Assembly: GCF_023631325.1 (NCBI RefSeq)
Contig: NZ_JALQDG010000036.1
Coordinates: forward strand, 88,053 to 152,052
Length of the DNA stretch: 64,000 bases
Source of the DNA: Caballeronia sp. INDeC2
Lineage (GTDB): Bacteria > Pseudomonadota > Gammaproteobacteria > Burkholderiales > Burkholderiaceae
Direction: 5' to 3'
In this document: positions 17,688 through 26,357 of the stretch, one piece after another
Layout of the letters: each line of letters starts with the position of its first letter
Position numbering within the stretch: the stretch's first letter is position 1
The notes under the pieces: model-generated
Seen by the model: the letters and a program-made list of their open reading frames with translations, nothing else
Databases searched by the model: none
Told to the model about the DNA's origin: nothing
Made by a program: the position numbers and the translations under genes

Positions 17688-18687
17688 CAATTGCCGGCTC
17701 GACGCCGGCAGGTTCTCTCTCGCGCTCATCGTCGTGGGTGTCCTTGAAAGATGTGACGGGCGATGCGGGGCGGTCGTTGATCGCAAGACTCAGCAACTCG
17801 GGACGCGCGTAGTGGCCGACGGAATCCATCATGCGTTTGCGCTTCGTGATGAGCGACATGTCCAGATCCGCGACGACCATGCCCTCGCCCTCACGCAACG
17901 GCTCGGCGAGATGCTGGCCTTCGGGCGAAACGATCGCCGTGTTGCAGCCGCCGCGCAGCGCGCGCTGAAGATTCGGATCGGGCGTGATGGCTTCGATCTG
18001 CGCATCGGTGAGCCAGCCCGTCGCATTGACGACGAAGCAGCCCGACTCCAGCGCGTGATGGCGGATCGTCACTTCGATCTGTTCGGCGAAGATCGGCCCG
18101 ACGAGCGAGCCGGGAAACTGGCTGCAATGAATCTCTTCGTGCTGCGTCATCAATGCATAACGTGCGAGCGGGTTGTAGTGCTCCCAGCACGCGAGCGCGC
18201 CCACGCGCCCCACGTTTGTATCGACGACCTTCAGGCCCGCCGCGTCGCCTTGTCCCCAGATCATGCGTTCATGAAACGTCGGCGTGATCTTGCGGCGCTT
18301 GAGCGCGAGCTTGCCGTCCGTATCGAAGATGAGCTGCGTGTTGTAGAGGCTGCCGTGATCGCGCTCGTTCACGCCGAGCACGACGACCATGTTCGCGAGC
18401 CGCGCGCGTTGGGCGACCGCCTGCGTGACCGGCCCCGGCACCACGACCGCCTGCTCGTAAAGCTTCATGTGATCCGCGCCCGATGCGACCGGAGCGCGCA
18501 CGAACGAGAAATACGGGTAATACGGCACGAAGGTTTCGGGGAACACGATCAGTTGCACGCCACGCGACGCGGCTTCGTCGATGGCCGCGCATACGCGCTC
18601 GAGCGTGCCGCCCGGATGCTCGAAGTCCGGCGCGATCTGCACGGCGGCGGCGCGCACGATGCGTTTCGTCGAAGGCGTCTCGGCCAT
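17680..18687 (-). CDS. nitC: Nitrilase, Nit6803 / Nit1C family
   Basis: 335 residues with the complete nitrilase triad: Glu51 in FPETFVPYYPY, Lys133 in KRRKITPTFHE, Cys167 in GALACWEHYNPL. This is the enzyme that defines Nit1C clusters and that has been linked to cyanide assimilation in Pseudomonas fluorescens; Nit6803 hydrolyses organic nitriles. The C-terminal tail (last ~25 residues, rich in Asp/Glu/Arg) is variable. Begins 5 bp after the MSMEG_0572-type gene. Confidence 0.92.
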   Translation of the reverse strand: MAETPSTKRIVRAAAVQIAPDFEHPGGTLERVCAAIDEAASRGVQLIVFPETFVPYYPYFSFVRAPVASGADHMKLYEQAVVVPGPVTQAVAQRARLANMVVVLGVNERDHGSLYNTQLIFDTDGKLALKRRKITPTFHERMIWGQGDAAGLKVVDTNVGRVGALACWEHYNPLARYALMTQHEEIHCSQFPGSLVGPIFAEQIEVTIRHHALESGCFVVNATGWLTDAQIEAITPDPNLQRALRGGCNTAIVSPEGQHLAEPLREGEGMVVADLDMSLITKRKRMMDSVGHYARPELLSLAINDRPASPVTSFKDTHDDEREREPAGVEPAIDD

Positions 18688-18692
18688 GATCG

Positions 18693-19175
18693 TCACACGG
18701 TCCACGTATGGATGATGAGCGCGTTCTCCTTGCGATGAAGCAACTGGAGATCGAGCACGTCGAGCGGGTTGATCGGACGGATTCCTTCGATCAGCGACGC
18801 TTCGCCGTGTCCATACAGCGCCTGCAACGCGAAGCGGCATGCGTAGACCTTGCCGCCTTCTGCCATGAACTTCTGCAGTTGCTTGTTGAAGTTGAGATGG
18901 CCGGGAAAGGCTTCGTCGCCGAGTGTCGGGAAGCCCCGTTGTAGGCCGAGCGTGACGCCGGGGCCATAGAGCAGCACGGACGTGTCGAAGCCCTTGCGTT
19001 GCAGGCGCGTCGCCTGCAGCAGATTCACGAAGCCGATGGAGCCTTCGAACGCGACCGTATGAAACGTGACGAGCGCTTTCTCGCCGGGTTCGGCCTTCAC
19101 GTCCTCGAAGACCTTCTCTTCGTAGTCGACCAGATAATCGCCGTTCTTGTGAAGCGGTTGACTGACTGCGGGCAT
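18693..19175 (-). CDS. MSMEG_0572/sll0783 family nitrogen starvation response protein (Nit1C)
   Basis: 160 residues, starting MPAVSQPLHKNGDYLVDYEE and containing VTFHTVAFEGSIGFVNLLQA and DTSVLLYGPGVTLGLQRGFP, a DsrE-like fold pattern. No catalytic role is known; sll0783 in Synechocystis is strongly induced by nitrogen starvation. First gene of the operon; GGAG lies 7 bases upstream of the ATG, and a sigma-54 promoter element lies 43 bp further up. Confidence 0.88.
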   Translation of the reverse strand: MPAVSQPLHKNGDYLVDYEEKVFEDVKAEPGEKALVTFHTVAFEGSIGFVNLLQATRLQRKGFDTSVLLYGPGVTLGLQRGFPTLGDEAFPGHLNFNKQLQKFMAEGGKVYACRFALQALYGHGEASLIEGIRPINPLDVLDLQLLHRKENALIIHTWTV

Positions 19176-19217
19176 GGCATTTCTCCGTGGTTGTCGTAGC
19201 GATGACGAACGCTCAAA

Positions 19218-19233
19218 CGCAACGGATATGCCA
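19218..19233 (-). promoter_or_regulatory. Sigma-54 (-24/-12) promoter of the Nit1C operon
   Basis: On the minus strand the sequence reads TGGCATATCCGTTGCG, matching the sigma-54 consensus TGGCACG-N4-TTGCW in the TGGCA block and the TTGC block with exact spacing. Transcription would begin near 19206, giving a leader of about 30 bases before the first Nit1C gene. Fits nitrogen control by NtrC or another sigma-54 activator; no confident activator site was found upstream. Confidence 0.7.
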
Positions 19234-19250
19234 ATGATTGGCCCGCGAAA

Positions 19251-19270
19251 TGCAATCACTTTGCGATCAA
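19251..19270 (+). promoter_or_regulatory. Phased direct repeats, cluster 1 (Nit1C promoter side)
   Basis: TGCAATCAC at 19251 and TGCGATCAA at 19262, 11 bp apart, just upstream of the sigma-54 element. They match the motif TGCRATCAA that is repeated three more times near the MocR gene. Confidence 0.5.
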
Positions 19271-19430
19271 GCAAAACGAATTGGCGCGAGCGACGCGAAA
19301 ATTTTCTGGCCGAGGCTCGATGGGCGGGCTTTCGCGGCATCGCTCGGATGCGCCGCGTGAACGGCGCGCGCACGCTTTCAGCGCAAAGGCGCGTGCGCAT
19401 GGTGCGCGATACACCGAAGCCGTGCATCGA

Positions 19431-19458
19431 TGCGATCAATGCAATCAAGTGCGATCGA
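19431..19458 (+). promoter_or_regulatory. Phased direct repeats, cluster 2 (MocR promoter side)
   Basis: Three consecutive copies, TGCGATCAA, TGCAATCAA and TGCGATCGA, at 9- and 10-bp spacing, ending 16 bp before the mocR-like start codon. MocR/GabR-type regulators commonly bind phased direct repeats, so this is the probable autoregulatory site. Confidence 0.55.
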
Positions 19459-19474
19459 ACGGGGACATCGGACG

Positions 19475-20866
19475 ATGAATCAGCCGGCGCATCACTGGAT
19501 CAGAAAGCTCGAAGAGAGCAGAAAGCCCGCATACCTGACGATTCCCGATCTGATCGAGGAAGACCTCGTGAGTGGACGCTTGCGCCCGCGCGATCGTCTG
19601 CCAGGCTTGCGCGATCTCGCCGATCTGCTGAGCCTGAACTACACGACGGTCGCGCGCGCCTATGCCGAAGCACGCAAGCGCGGGCTGCTCGACGCGCGCG
19701 CGGGCAGCGGCACTTTCGTGCGCGGCAGAACGCAGACGTTGCCGCTCGCGGGCGGCAGCAGCATCGAGATGTCGATGAACATGCCGCCGGAGCCGGCCGC
19801 GCTCGCGGCGCGCCTGCGTGAATCGGCGGCGTCGCTCATGCGCGGCGCGGACCCGTATCAATTGCTGCGCTATCAGGATTTCGGCGGCACGGCGGCGGAT
19901 CGCGCGGCGGGACGCGACTGGCTACGCGCCCGCGTGCCCGATTGCGATGCCGATACCGTGCTCGTGTGTCCGGGTATTCACGGCGCGCTCGTCGCGCTGG
20001 TGTCGCAGCTTGCGCGGCCTGGCGAAACCATTTGTCTCGACTCGCTCGCGTATCCCGGCATCAAAGCGATTGCGTCGCAACTGGGCGTGCGTTTGCAGGC
20101 GCTGGCACGCGACGACGAAGGACCGTTGCCGCATGCGTTCGAGGCGCTGTGCAAGTCGGAGAAGCCGGGCGGTTTCTATTGCAATCCGACCTTGCAGAAT
20201 CCGAGCACGCTCACGTTGACGCGCCAGCGGCGTGAAGCGCTCGCCGACGTGGCGTTGCGATACAGCGTGCCGATCATCGAGGACGAGCCTTACGGGATGT
20301 TGCCGCCCGATGCGCCGCCCGCGTTGGCGACGCTTGCGCCTGAACTCACGTATCACGTGACCGGGTTATCGAAGACGCTCGGCGCGGGCTTGCGGATCGG
20401 GTATCTGAAAGCGCCGACGCCACGGCAGACGCAGCGCATCGCGGGCGCATTGCGGGCGACGACGGTCATGCCGAGTCCGTTCACCGTGTTGCTCGCGACG
20501 CACTGGATCAACGATGGCACCGCAGGGGACGTGCTTTGCGCGATCCGCGACGAAGCCGCGGCGCGGCAGGCGATTGCGGCGGTCGAGCTTGGTCAGCTTG
20601 CCTTCGATGCGGATCCGAACGGCTTTCATCTCTGGCTTCCCGTGCCGCCCATGTGTGACTGGAGTGCTTCCGAACTGGCGTTGCAGTTGCGCAATCAGGG
20701 CATCGGCGCGGTGGCCGGAGCCGCGTTTTCTACCGATGGCAATCCCCCGAATGCATTGCGCTTGTGTCTCGGTGGCCCGCAGGGGCGGGAGGATTGCCGC
20801 GAGGCCCTGCGGCGAGTGGCGGATGTGCTTGCCGATCCGCATCATCTGCATTTGCCTATGCTTTGA
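19475..20866 (+). CDS. MocR-type GntR regulator with aminotransferase domain
   Basis: 463 residues. N-terminal winged helix of GntR type (LRPRDRLPGLRDLADLLSLN, NYTTVARAYAEARKRGLLDA, to about residue 85) and a class I aminotransferase-like domain with the PLP lysine in HVTGLSKTLGAGLRIGY and the PLP-pocket FYCNPTLQNPS. Divergent from the Nit1C operon across a 299-bp region with shared repeats; it is therefore the likely specific regulator, sensing an amino compound through PLP. ATG 19475 is preferred over in-frame 19430, which lies within the repeats. Confidence 0.88.
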   Translation: MNQPAHHWIRKLEESRKPAYLTIPDLIEEDLVSGRLRPRDRLPGLRDLADLLSLNYTTVARAYAEARKRGLLDARAGSGTFVRGRTQTLPLAGGSSIEMSMNMPPEPAALAARLRESAASLMRGADPYQLLRYQDFGGTAADRAAGRDWLRARVPDCDADTVLVCPGIHGALVALVSQLARPGETICLDSLAYPGIKAIASQLGVRLQALARDDEGPLPHAFEALCKSEKPGGFYCNPTLQNPSTLTLTRQRREALADVALRYSVPIIEDEPYGMLPPDAPPALATLAPELTYHVTGLSKTLGAGLRIGYLKAPTPRQTQRIAGALRATTVMPSPFTVLLATHWINDGTAGDVLCAIRDEAAARQAIAAVELGQLAFDADPNGFHLWLPVPPMCDWSASELALQLRNQGIGAVAGAAFSTDGNPPNALRLCLGGPQGREDCREALRRVADVLADPHHLHLPML

Positions 20867-20926
20867 GGTGTCTTGTATTCGCCGGATCCGGCAAAAAACG
20901 CAAGCAGGCGAAGCAAGACTCCAACC

Positions 20927-21775
20927 CTAGCGCTGCCGATAAGCATCAACCAGCCCCTTCACGATATCGGCTGAAACATAATGCGGCCCATCGAAAAGGT
21001 AAGTCCTGTATCCCCGATATGCATCGATCTGCGGCCTAAGCTCATCCACGGTGCCCGGCCGAAACCCACCCCCCACTTGCGGCCGAAACGCTTCGGCAAT
21101 AATCCTCACCCGATGCCGTCCGAGTTTCGCCGCAATCTGATCCGCGTACTCGCGCGCGACGCGCGGCTCTCTCGCATACACCCCGCACCCGTCCTGCAAC
21201 AACACGCCGACATCTTTCGGCAACCACTGATCGAGCCATTCCGCGAGCGCCACCCCACCGACATTCGCGCGATCATAAACGCTCACCCACAACGGCCGCG
21301 GCAAGGCATCGAGCAGCGTGCGCAGCGCGCCCGCGTTCTGCCACGTCGGATCGATCTCGACCGGAAAGTAATAGCCCGTCACATGCACGGGCGGATGTAC
21401 CTCCGCGAGCCGCATCGATTCGATGAACAACTGCGATGCATTCGCGCGCGCCGCCGCTTCGTCGAAACGGCCCGCGAGTCCGACGATCACATCGCGCGCC
21501 CACGGCTCCTGCCCGATGCGCTCCCAGTCCGGCATCCGCGGCGCCGCGCGCATCCCGGCGCCGGGCACGAACGCGATGCCGTCCACCGCCGTCCATTGCA
21601 CGATCAGTTCATGCGCGCCGATCTTGTCCCAGTCGCCGCGCGGATCGGCGTGCGCATTGTCGGGCTGCCACACGATGCCGTCGACGAGACGCACGCGCGC
21701 GGCATCGGCACGAGCCGAAGCCGGAGCGCACGCAAGGCAGCACGCAATGACGAGGACGGAGATTAAAGAGGACAT
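20927..21775 (-). CDS. Exported protein, YbcH-like (last gene of the Nfr exopolysaccharide operon)
   Basis: 282 residues with a signal peptide (MSSLISVLVIACCLACAPAS, cleavage near ARADAA). The mature part has a glycoside-hydrolase-like alternation (VQWTAVDGIAFVPGAG, VTGYYFPVEIDPTW, RPLWVSVYDRANVGG, DVGVLLQDGCGVYAREP), as in TIM-barrel proteins of the DUF4434 type. In E. coli ybcH accompanies nfrA and nfrB; equivalence here rests on position and size. It may trim or modify the secreted glycan. Start overlaps the nfrA stop (TGATG). Confidence 0.7.
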   Translation of the reverse strand: MSSLISVLVIACCLACAPASARADAARVRLVDGIVWQPDNAHADPRGDWDKIGAHELIVQWTAVDGIAFVPGAGMRAAPRMPDWERIGQEPWARDVIVGLAGRFDEAAARANASQLFIESMRLAEVHPPVHVTGYYFPVEIDPTWQNAGALRTLLDALPRPLWVSVYDRANVGGVALAEWLDQWLPKDVGVLLQDGCGVYAREPRVAREYADQIAAKLGRHRVRIIAEAFRPQVGGGFRPGTVDELRPQIDAYRGYRTYLFDGPHYVSADIVKGLVDAYRQR

Positions 21776-24183
21776 CAGTACGAGAATACCGCGCAAAAGA
21801 ACACGCCTCGCGCGCGATCGTCGCCGGCGGCGCGAAAACGATATTGCACGGCCACATCCACGAACGAACGCGGCGCGTCGTACGGACCGCCTCGGAACCA
21901 GTAGCGCGCCGCCACGCCCGCGCCGACGCCCACTGGCACGCTGTGATCGACCGCCGAATCGTAGTCCATGCCGAGGACCGCATGCGGAAACACCGTTAAA
22001 CGCGGACTGATCGCATCGACGCGATACGTGCGGCCCAGTCGCGCGTTCGCGGTCGCGTACGTCGAATCGTTGCCGATGTAATGGCCCGCCTCGCCGTACA
22101 CCGTGCCCGTCCACCAGCTCGGCGCGTCGAGCCTGCGCGTGTCGCCGAAACCGTTCGAATACGCGGCGCGCGCGAGCCAGTCGGAGCGCACGTCCGAGCC
22201 GATCGGCAAAATCTTCTCGACGGCGAAGATCGCATTCGCCGACGCGAACGGCTTCACGCGCGCGCCGATGGCCGCCTGCAACGTCGATACCCCCGACGGC
22301 CCGCCGCCCGTCACGCCGAAGTTCTCGTAGCCGCGCGCGTACACCTCGAACATGCGGTCGCCGAGGCTGCCGAATGGCCGCCAGTACGCCTCCGCGCCCG
22401 CCTGCCAGTTGTTCGACACGCCCGGCGTCGGCGCGAACGGGAAGCCTTGCTGCGCGCCGTTGCCGCGATAGTTCACCGACGCGCCGAAACCCCAGTTGCG
22501 CGTCGCTTCGGCGTGCGCCGCGCGCGCGTCGTTCAGTGCTTCGCGTGAGAGCGCTTCGCCGGCGGGCGCATCCGCGCTATGGTCGATCGCGTGTTCCAGA
22601 TACCTCACGCCTTCGTCCTTGCGACGCAGATCGAGCGCCGCGTAACCGGCGTCGGCTTCGGCCGATGCAGGCAGCTTGCCCTCGCGTTCGGCACGCGCGA
22701 AGTAATCCAGCGCGAGCGCAGTGTCGCCCGCGCGCTGCGCGATGAACGCGGCCTGCGTCGCGGTCATCGAATCGAGCAGGTTCGCATCGATCGAGGCGCG
22801 CGCTTCGTTCGATGCCTCGCGCGTGCGGCCCGTCGCCGCGAGCGCGTCGATCAGCGCGATGCGCGGCTGCGGATCGTCGGGCACTTCGGCAATCGCCGTG
22901 CGCCAAAAGCCGATGGCCGCGCCGCGATCGCCGCGACGTTCGGCGAGACGCGCTTCGCGTGTCGCGGCGAGCGCGGGATCGTGCGCATAGACATCGCACG
23001 ATGCGCCGAACCGGTCTTCGCGGCATTCGAATGTCGGACGCGCGCCGGGATCGATTTGCGCGGTCTGCGTCGCGGCCAGGCGCAACATCGTTTGCGCGCG
23101 ATGGCGGCGTAACGTGATCGCGGCATCGGTGTCGTCGGGCGTTTGCGTCGCGACGGACGGCAGCGCATCGAGCGCCGCCTGCGGGTTCCCTTGCGCGAGC
23201 CGCACATCCGCGACGATCGTGCGCGCGACGCGGGCATCGCGTTTTTTTCGTGCGTCGTTCGTATCGATCGAAAGCGCGTGCGCGAAGTCGGCGTCCGCGT
23301 CGTCGCCACGCGCCGCGCGGGCGTAACCGCGCAGCGCCCAGGCGAGCGCATCGTCACGATCGATTGCGTTTGCATCGTTCGTCGCGGCTTCCACGCCCGT
23401 GAGATCGCTGCGCGCGAACATTATCTCGATGAGCTGCATGCGGAAATCCATCCGCGCGGGCGCATACATGACCGCGTTTCGCGCGAAACCTTGCGCCGCG
23501 TCGAGGTCGCCGCGCTCGCGCGCCGCATATGCGGCCTTCGACGCATCCGGCGCGAGCCTGTCGCCGATGAAGCGTCGCCGCTCGCGCAAGGCGTCGCGCT
23601 CGCCGAAGCGCTTCGATGCGTCTACGGCGGCGTCATAGGCCGCGGCATCGTCGCCGGATGCGGCGAGTGAATCGACGAGCAGATAACGCAGACGCTCGAC
23701 CTGCGGCGCAAGACGCACCGCTTCACGGCTCTGCGCAACCGCCGACGCGTAATCCTTCTTCGCATAATCGCGATACGCGGCGCGCGCCGCCTTCGACGCC
23801 GGCTCAGGCAAATCGTCCGGCACGCCGCCCGAGGCGATCAGGATATCGATCTGTCTGCGCCGCGCGCTCAGCGAAGGCGACGGACCGAGCTGCGCGATGG
23901 CTTCGGCAAGCACACGGCTCGCGTCCTTCAGACGCCCGCGCGCCGCCAGCGAATTCGCGAGCAACAGCCGCAAATCCGCGACGTCGGGCCGTTGGCGAAT
24001 CGCTTCGCGCGCACCGGCGATGGCATCGGCATAACGATGCTCGCCGTAACCCGCGAACGCGTCGCGCGCCACGCGATACGCCGCGCCGCTCAAAGGCAGC
24101 GGCAAGGTTTCGTCCGCACGCGATGCAGCCGCGCCGCACAGCGCGAGCGCGGCGCACACCGCAACGCGAACGCGCGGCGTCAT
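21775..24183 (-). CDS. nfrA: NfrA-like outer-membrane exopolysaccharide export protein
   Basis: 802 residues: signal peptide (MTPRVRVAVCAALALCGAAA), many TPR-type helical repeats rich in Ala (about 30-560), then a C-terminal outer-membrane region with the NfrA C-terminal signature (YWRPFGSLGDRMFEVYARGY, RLTVFPHAVLGMDYDSAVDH, RSFVDVAVQYRF). E. coli NfrA is the outer-membrane protein used by phage N4 and exports the NfrB-made glycan, as BcsC does for cellulose. Overlaps nfrB as ATGA at 24180-24183. Confidence 0.82.
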   Translation of the reverse strand: MTPRVRVAVCAALALCGAAASRADETLPLPLSGAAYRVARDAFAGYGEHRYADAIAGAREAIRQRPDVADLRLLLANSLAARGRLKDASRVLAEAIAQLGPSPSLSARRRQIDILIASGGVPDDLPEPASKAARAAYRDYAKKDYASAVAQSREAVRLAPQVERLRYLLVDSLAASGDDAAAYDAAVDASKRFGERDALRERRRFIGDRLAPDASKAAYAARERGDLDAAQGFARNAVMYAPARMDFRMQLIEIMFARSDLTGVEAATNDANAIDRDDALAWALRGYARAARGDDADADFAHALSIDTNDARKKRDARVARTIVADVRLAQGNPQAALDALPSVATQTPDDTDAAITLRRHRAQTMLRLAATQTAQIDPGARPTFECREDRFGASCDVYAHDPALAATREARLAERRGDRGAAIGFWRTAIAEVPDDPQPRIALIDALAATGRTREASNEARASIDANLLDSMTATQAAFIAQRAGDTALALDYFARAEREGKLPASAEADAGYAALDLRRKDEGVRYLEHAIDHSADAPAGEALSREALNDARAAHAEATRNWGFGASVNYRGNGAQQGFPFAPTPGVSNNWQAGAEAYWRPFGSLGDRMFEVYARGYENFGVTGGGPSGVSTLQAAIGARVKPFASANAIFAVEKILPIGSDVRSDWLARAAYSNGFGDTRRLDAPSWWTGTVYGEAGHYIGNDSTYATANARLGRTYRVDAISPRLTVFPHAVLGMDYDSAVDHSVPVGVGAGVAARYWFRGGPYDAPRSFVDVAVQYRFRAAGDDRARGVFFCAVFSY

Positions 24184-26357
24184 TGAATGCCGGCCCGCGC
24201 GAGATAGCGGCGACGCTGCTCCGCAACCGCGGCGGTCAGCGCATCGGACATGATGATCCCTTCGGCCACCATGTAATCGCCGATGCGCCCGTGCCGCTCC
24301 GGCCGATAGTCCCACAACGCGGCCTCGAACGCGCTGCGCGTGACGAGGCCCATTTCGATCATGATGTCGCCGAGCAAGGGCACGCCGCGCGCGGCGGCGT
24401 CGTCGGCAAGCGCGGGCGACGCATCGTCTTCGGCATCGCCCGAAAGCACCGGCATGCCGGCCGCGCGCAGCATCCGCAAGCCCGCCGCGATCTCGCTCTC
24501 GCGCACGATCTGCAACGCGACCGCGCCGCCCGCCGTCGCGCGCAATTCGGCGAGCGATGCATCGTCGAGCAGGCTGGCGCAGACGAACACGGCGTGCCCG
24601 TTCGCATCGATGCCCTGCGGCAGCGCGCGCAGGCGCACGAGCGTTTCCGGCGTCGCGATGTGCTTCAGTTCCATGCGCGCCGCGTCGAAACGTCCGCGCG
24701 GCAGGTCCGCCTGGAACGCGATCGCTTCAGCGAGCGTTTCCTCGTCGAGCCAGCCGCGCGTGATGAGCACGCGGCCGATCGGCGCTTCGCGCGCGTGATC
24801 GGTCTGCCGCGCTTCTTCGAGCCGCTCGGGCGCGATCGCCTGCCACGAGACGAGCAGTTCGCCCACATCCTGACGCGTGTCGCGCAGGCCCTCGTTGCTC
24901 GGGAAGTCGTGCATCGTCTTGTCCCACGCGAGCCGCCGCCCCGTCACCATATGCACGATGAAAAGCCGCCATGCGCGCGCGACCGCCATGAAGTTGATGA
25001 CGTTGCCGATGACCATGCGCGGCACCGACAACACGCCGTGCTCCCAGCCATAGAGCCGTGTCGTGAAGATGATGCGCTGCGTGACTCGCAAGACGAGCGC
25101 GACCGAATTCGCGGCGAGCAGCGCTTGCAGCCACCCCGAATCGATGAAGGGCGACGGAAAGAAATCGCTCGCGAGGCCGAAGTACGAAGCCGTCGCGAAG
25201 AGCATGAACTGCACGGCGAGCAGATACGCGAGCATGCCGACGAACGCCGTGACCACGCCCTTGCGGTCGCGCATCAGCAGATAGCGGTTCGCGAGCGACC
25301 CGCTCCAGCCCGTCAGCGCCCAGCCTTGCAAGCCGATGCCGAGCGTCCAGCGCGCGCGCTGCCGATAGGCGGTGCGAAACGTGTCGGGGAAAAACTCGCG
25401 CACGCACAGCGGCATCGTCAGTCTGATTTCGCGCTCGGGGCCGAGACCGAACCAGACCTTGCGCCGCGTCGCGAATTCGACGGGAAAGAGCGGAAAGATC
25501 GACTGCATGCCGAGCCGCGTGATGCGCGTGCCGATGTCGTAGTCCTCGGTGAGGCTTTCGGTATTGAACGGCTGCTGCTCCGTCTCTTCGACGAGCGCGA
25601 GGATCGCGCGGCGCGAGAAGCACGTGCCCACGCCCGCCGACGGCACCGCGCCCGCAAGACTCTCGCGCACGACGAGATCCTTCGCGTGCCATTCCGCGAA
25701 CTCGTCCATGTACGTGCCCGCGACGAGCTCGAACCAGTGCCGTTCGAGCGACGCCACCGGCAACTGGATCATGTCCTTGCGCGGCAGGAGATAGTTGAAG
25801 GACTTCAGCTCGACGGGATGCAGCACGTCTTCGCTGTCGTGCATGACGATGCCCGCGAACTCCATTCCGGCTTCGAACTCGTGATGCAGGATCGCCTGCA
25901 CGAGCCAGTTGAGGCAATCGGCCTTGCACGTCGGGCCGTCGTGCGGCACTTCCACGCGATGCAGATGCTTGTAGCGATGCCGCATGCGCTCCACTTCGGC
26001 GATCGTCGCCGCATCGTTCTGATACGTGCCGACGAACACCGTGTACGCGCGATAGTCGAGCACGCGCACGAGATCCTCGATCATCGCGGCGATCACGTCG
26101 TGCTCCTGCCACGCGGGCACCATGATCGCGATGGGCTGCTCGTCGCGCGCATAAAGCTGCTCGACGGTGAGCGGCGCATAACGGCGCTCGACCGTCACGC
26201 GCCGCCAGCACTTCCGCGTCCAGTACCAGGCGTCGATGAAGAGATCGTCCAGGCTCGAAAGCAGGATGATCGCCGCGACCGTCGCGGCCACGTATTCGAG
26301 TCCCTGGTAGTACTCGGCGAGCAGTATCTCGCCGTACCACCTGAGCGCATCCGGCAT
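24180..26357 (-). CDS. nfrB: NfrB-like c-di-GMP-responsive glycosyltransferase
   Basis: 725 residues. N-terminal membrane helix (about 20-45), GT2 catalytic domain with HDSED (173-177), TEDYD (270-274) and QRARW (333-337), further membrane helices (about 365-460), then a C-terminal MshEN/GspE-N-like module (about 520-725; PIGRVLITRGWLDEETLAEA, LGDIMIEMGLVTRSAFEAAL). This architecture is that of E. coli NfrB, which makes an N-acetylmannosamine-based glycan when its MshEN domain binds c-di-GMP. ATG 26357 overlaps the bcsB-like stop (TGATG). Confidence 0.85.
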   Translation of the reverse strand: MPDALRWYGEILLAEYYQGLEYVAATVAAIILLSSLDDLFIDAWYWTRKCWRRVTVERRYAPLTVEQLYARDEQPIAIMVPAWQEHDVIAAMIEDLVRVLDYRAYTVFVGTYQNDAATIAEVERMRHRYKHLHRVEVPHDGPTCKADCLNWLVQAILHHEFEAGMEFAGIVMHDSEDVLHPVELKSFNYLLPRKDMIQLPVASLERHWFELVAGTYMDEFAEWHAKDLVVRESLAGAVPSAGVGTCFSRRAILALVEETEQQPFNTESLTEDYDIGTRITRLGMQSIFPLFPVEFATRRKVWFGLGPEREIRLTMPLCVREFFPDTFRTAYRQRARWTLGIGLQGWALTGWSGSLANRYLLMRDRKGVVTAFVGMLAYLLAVQFMLFATASYFGLASDFFPSPFIDSGWLQALLAANSVALVLRVTQRIIFTTRLYGWEHGVLSVPRMVIGNVINFMAVARAWRLFIVHMVTGRRLAWDKTMHDFPSNEGLRDTRQDVGELLVSWQAIAPERLEEARQTDHAREAPIGRVLITRGWLDEETLAEAIAFQADLPRGRFDAARMELKHIATPETLVRLRALPQGIDANGHAVFVCASLLDDASLAELRATAGGAVALQIVRESEIAAGLRMLRAAGMPVLSGDAEDDASPALADDAAARGVPLLGDIMIEMGLVTRSAFEAALWDYRPERHGRIGDYMVAEGIIMSDALTAAVAEQRRRYLARAGIQ

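Noticed and set aside
19239..19254. Plus-strand TGGCCCGCGAAATGCA as a second sigma-54 promoter for mocR
   Set aside because: Spacing is right but two consensus positions are lost and it lies more than 200 bp before the start codon; the minus-strand element next to it is much better.
19399..19410. TGGTGC half-site as an NtrC-binding site
   Set aside because: Only one half of the palindrome is present; too weak to call.
20886..20904. GCCGGATCCGGC followed by AAAAAA as a terminator between mocR and the ybcH-like gene
   Set aside because: The palindrome has no loop and the A-run lies on the wrong side for mocR; at most a weak terminator for the minus strand, so not listed.
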